64,000 bases of DNA from CAVXFL01 sp963761015 (GTDB taxonomy: Bacteria; Pseudomonadota; Alphaproteobacteria; Acetobacterales; Acetobacteraceae): contig CAVXFL010000012.1 of the NCBI GenBank assembly GCA_963761015.1, positions 1 through 64,000 on the forward strand, in the 5' to 3' direction. The position numbers and the translations under genes were made by a program. Positions 62,990-64,000 of this stretch are shown piece by piece (within the stretch, counting starts at the first letter, position 1; each line of letters starts with the position of its first letter). Under the pieces are notes generated by a model. The model had not been told where the DNA came from, did no database searches, and worked only from the letters and a program-made list of their open reading frames with translations.

Positions 62990-63175
62990 ATGGACAAGGA
63001 TCGCGTTAAAGGGTCGATGCACGAGGCCAAGGGCGCGGTGAAGGAAACCGCCGGCAAGGTGCTCGGTGATCGGAAGACCGAAGCCGAAGGCAAGGCGGAG
63101 AAGGTCGGCGGCAAGGCGGAGAACGCCTACGGCAGCGCCAAGGACGCCGCGCGGGAAGCCGCGAAGGGCAGTTAA
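62990..63175 (+). CDS. CsbD-family stress-response protein
   Basis: 61 residues, MDKDRVKGSMHEAKGAVKET, then Lys/Glu/Ala-rich helical repeats (KAEKVGGKAENAYGSAKDAA). CsbD-like proteins are abundant under general stress; their function is not established. GGAG lies 9 bases before the ATG, and a strong terminator follows. Confidence 0.92.
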   Translation: MDKDRVKGSMHEAKGAVKETAGKVLGDRKTEAEGKAEKVGGKAENAYGSAKDAAREAAKGS

Positions 63176-63200
63176 GACCGCAAATCCGGCCGAATGTGAT

Positions 63201-63230
63201 CGGGGCTCGCGGGATTTCCCGCGAGCCCCG
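63201..63230. terminator. Strong hairpin terminator after csbD
   Basis: CGGGGCTCGCGGGA, two loop bases and TCCCGCGAGCCCCG form a perfect 14-bp stem, followed on the plus strand by TTGCTTT. It lies 26 bases after the csbD stop and is probably an intrinsic terminator. Confidence 0.8.
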
Positions 63231-63471
63231 TTGCTTTGCGCAAATCTCTACGACCGGTTCTCCGTGTGGGTATGGTGCAAATCGCGCTGGCCGCCACCGC
63301 CCGAGACGCCGCTCGACCGCGTGTTGGTCGGCTCGTCGGGGGCTGGTCCGGCCTGCTCGCCGCCCTTTTCGTGGCCCATGGACTGGCAGTTCTTACCGGG
63401 GTGCTCGCGGTCCCGATGGCTGCTGCCCGGACCACCGAAGCGCCCGGTATCCTCGTGCTTGTCCGGCATGC

Positions 63472-63639
63472 TCAACGGTCCTGCTGAAAGCCCTGGTTGG
63501 TCGTGTTCTGATCGGTGTTGCCCTGCCGGCCCTGCTCGGCAGGGTTGCGCTCGCGCGGCGGGCGCGCTTCGCCCTTGACCCGCTCTTCGGCCGTCGGCGC
63601 GTCGCGCGGCGCAGCGGTTGCGAATTGCGCGTACGCTCA
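63472..63639 (-). CDS. Possible small hydrophilic protein, start unclear
   Basis: A minus-strand frame encodes RDAPTAEERVKGEARPPRER, then NPAEQGRQGNTDQNTTNQGF and QQDR before a TGA at 63472-63474. The tail is like small Gln/Asn-rich proteins repeatedly seen in Acetobacteraceae. No standard start codon lies in frame to the left boundary at about 63639, so either an indel hides it or the gene is not real. Confidence 0.35.
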
Positions 63640-63679
63640 CATCCCGTTACACCCCCGCTCCAGCGACCAGGAGCGAGCG

Positions 63680-64000
63680 ATGCCGGATTCTTCCGTGATG
63701 CAGGACTACAAAGTGCGGGATATCGAACTCGCCGATTGGGGCCGCAAGGAAATCGCCATGGCCGAGGACGAGATGCCCGGCCTGATGGCGATCCGCGAGG
63801 AATTCGGCCCGTCGAAGCCGCTGAAGGGCGCGCGCATCGCCGGCTGCCTGCACATGACCATCCAGACCGCCGTGCTGATCGAGACATTGCAGGCGCTCGG
63901 CGCGACCGTCCGCTGGTCCTCCTGCAACATCTTCTCCACCCAGGACCATGCCGCCGCCGCGGTGGCCGCCGCCGGCGTGCCGGTCTTCGCCTGGAAGGGT
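63680..64000 (+). CDS. ahcY: Adenosylhomocysteinase, 5' part (runs off the window)
   Basis: Splits S-adenosylhomocysteine into adenosine and homocysteine. The 107 residues present (DYKVRDIELADWGRKEIAMA, EDEMPGLMAIREEFGPSKPL, GCLHMTIQTAVLIETL, WSSCNIFSTQDHAAAAVAA) match the N-terminus of bacterial AhcY closely, with substrate-binding His, Thr and Gln in HMTIQTA. AGGAGC precedes the ATG. The gene continues beyond the window. Confidence 0.96.
   Translation, partial: MPDSSVMQDYKVRDIELADWGRKEIAMAEDEMPGLMAIREEFGPSKPLKGARIAGCLHMTIQTAVLIETLQALGATVRWSSCNIFSTQDHAAAAVAAAGVPVFAWKG

Noticed and set aside
63236..63487. 83-codon plus-strand frame after csbD
   Set aside because: It starts within a few bases of the terminator and has no motif; the opposite-strand frame with the NTDQNTTNQGF tail is more credible.
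63640..63679. SAH- or SAM-type riboswitch before ahcY
   Set aside because: The ~40-base leader before the ATG is too short, and no known conserved core could be found.
1..64000. tRNA/rRNA genes, CRISPR arrays, replication origin
   Set aside because: No tRNA-like cloverleaf, rRNA motif, regularly spaced repeats or origin features were seen on reading both strands; this is a visual search only, and tRNAscan-SE and CRISPR finders would be decisive.

Overview
The window is high-GC bacterial chromosome, most likely an alphaproteobacterium of the Rhodospirillales/Acetobacteraceae type. The main clues are the gene order dusB-ntrB-ntrC-ntrY-ntrX ... dat-hfq-hflX-IMPase with divergent mazG, a Flp-type pilin gene behind a perfect CtrA-type box, polyhydroxybutyrate genes (phaC, bdhA), a Rhodospirillales-type secreted protein of unknown function and a CsbD-like stress protein. 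The assignment is inferred from gene content and synteny; there is no rRNA or tRNA in the window to test it.

Layout. 1-7.8 kb is a damaged, insertion-hit region: a WcbI-like gene, an IS66-family element (1143-4022) that is itself interrupted by an IS3-family element (1262-2634), a truncated pqiA, a polysaccharide deacetylase, a frameshifted dedA, the tail of an amino-acid ABC binding protein and a frameshifted methyltransferase. 7.9-24 kb is ordinary core and accessory genome: Flp pilin, a lipoprotein-alaC-hom operon, phaC, an RND efflux pump with its adaptor, HMG-CoA lyase, an undescribed PLP enzyme and a membrane GGDEF-EAL protein. 24.3-30 kb is a hydroxy-acid/sugar-acid catabolic cluster: FAD oxidase, HpcH/HpaI aldolase, UxaA/GarD dehydratase and a LarA-type racemase homologue. 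30-32.4 kb holds a small Tat-exported protein, Mn catalase and mazG. 32.5-44.6 kb is the conserved regulatory block IMPase-hflX-hfq-dat-[two unknown genes]-ntrX-ntrY-ntrC-ntrB-dusB, all on the minus strand. 44.7-56.2 kb has bdhA, an MHS permease, tlyA, two class II aldolases, tcuAB, coaA and a thioesterase. 56.2-60 kb is lower-GC accessory DNA: a PAS-GGDEF-EAL protein, a transposase remnant and a scrap of an Rhs protein. The end carries a second dedA, a Met-rich secreted protein, an MFS carrier, csbD and the start of ahcY.

How the genes work together: nitrogen sensing (NtrBC, NtrYX), RNA regulation (Hfq), C4/PHB metabolism (phaC, bdhA, HMG-CoA lyase), organic-acid use (tcuAB, LarA/GarD/aldolase/FAD oxidase) and c-di-GMP signalling.

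A caution that applies throughout: at least eight otherwise well-conserved genes, including ntrB, are broken by a single-base indel with full homology continuing in the neighbouring frame. This pattern looks more like consensus-sequence indels than real gene decay, so those genes are described here across both frames. The best candidates for something undescribed are the two-gene lower-GC insertion inside the ntrX-dat operon (35962-36818), the LarA-centred cluster, the two-part PLP enzyme and the Met-rich secreted protein.
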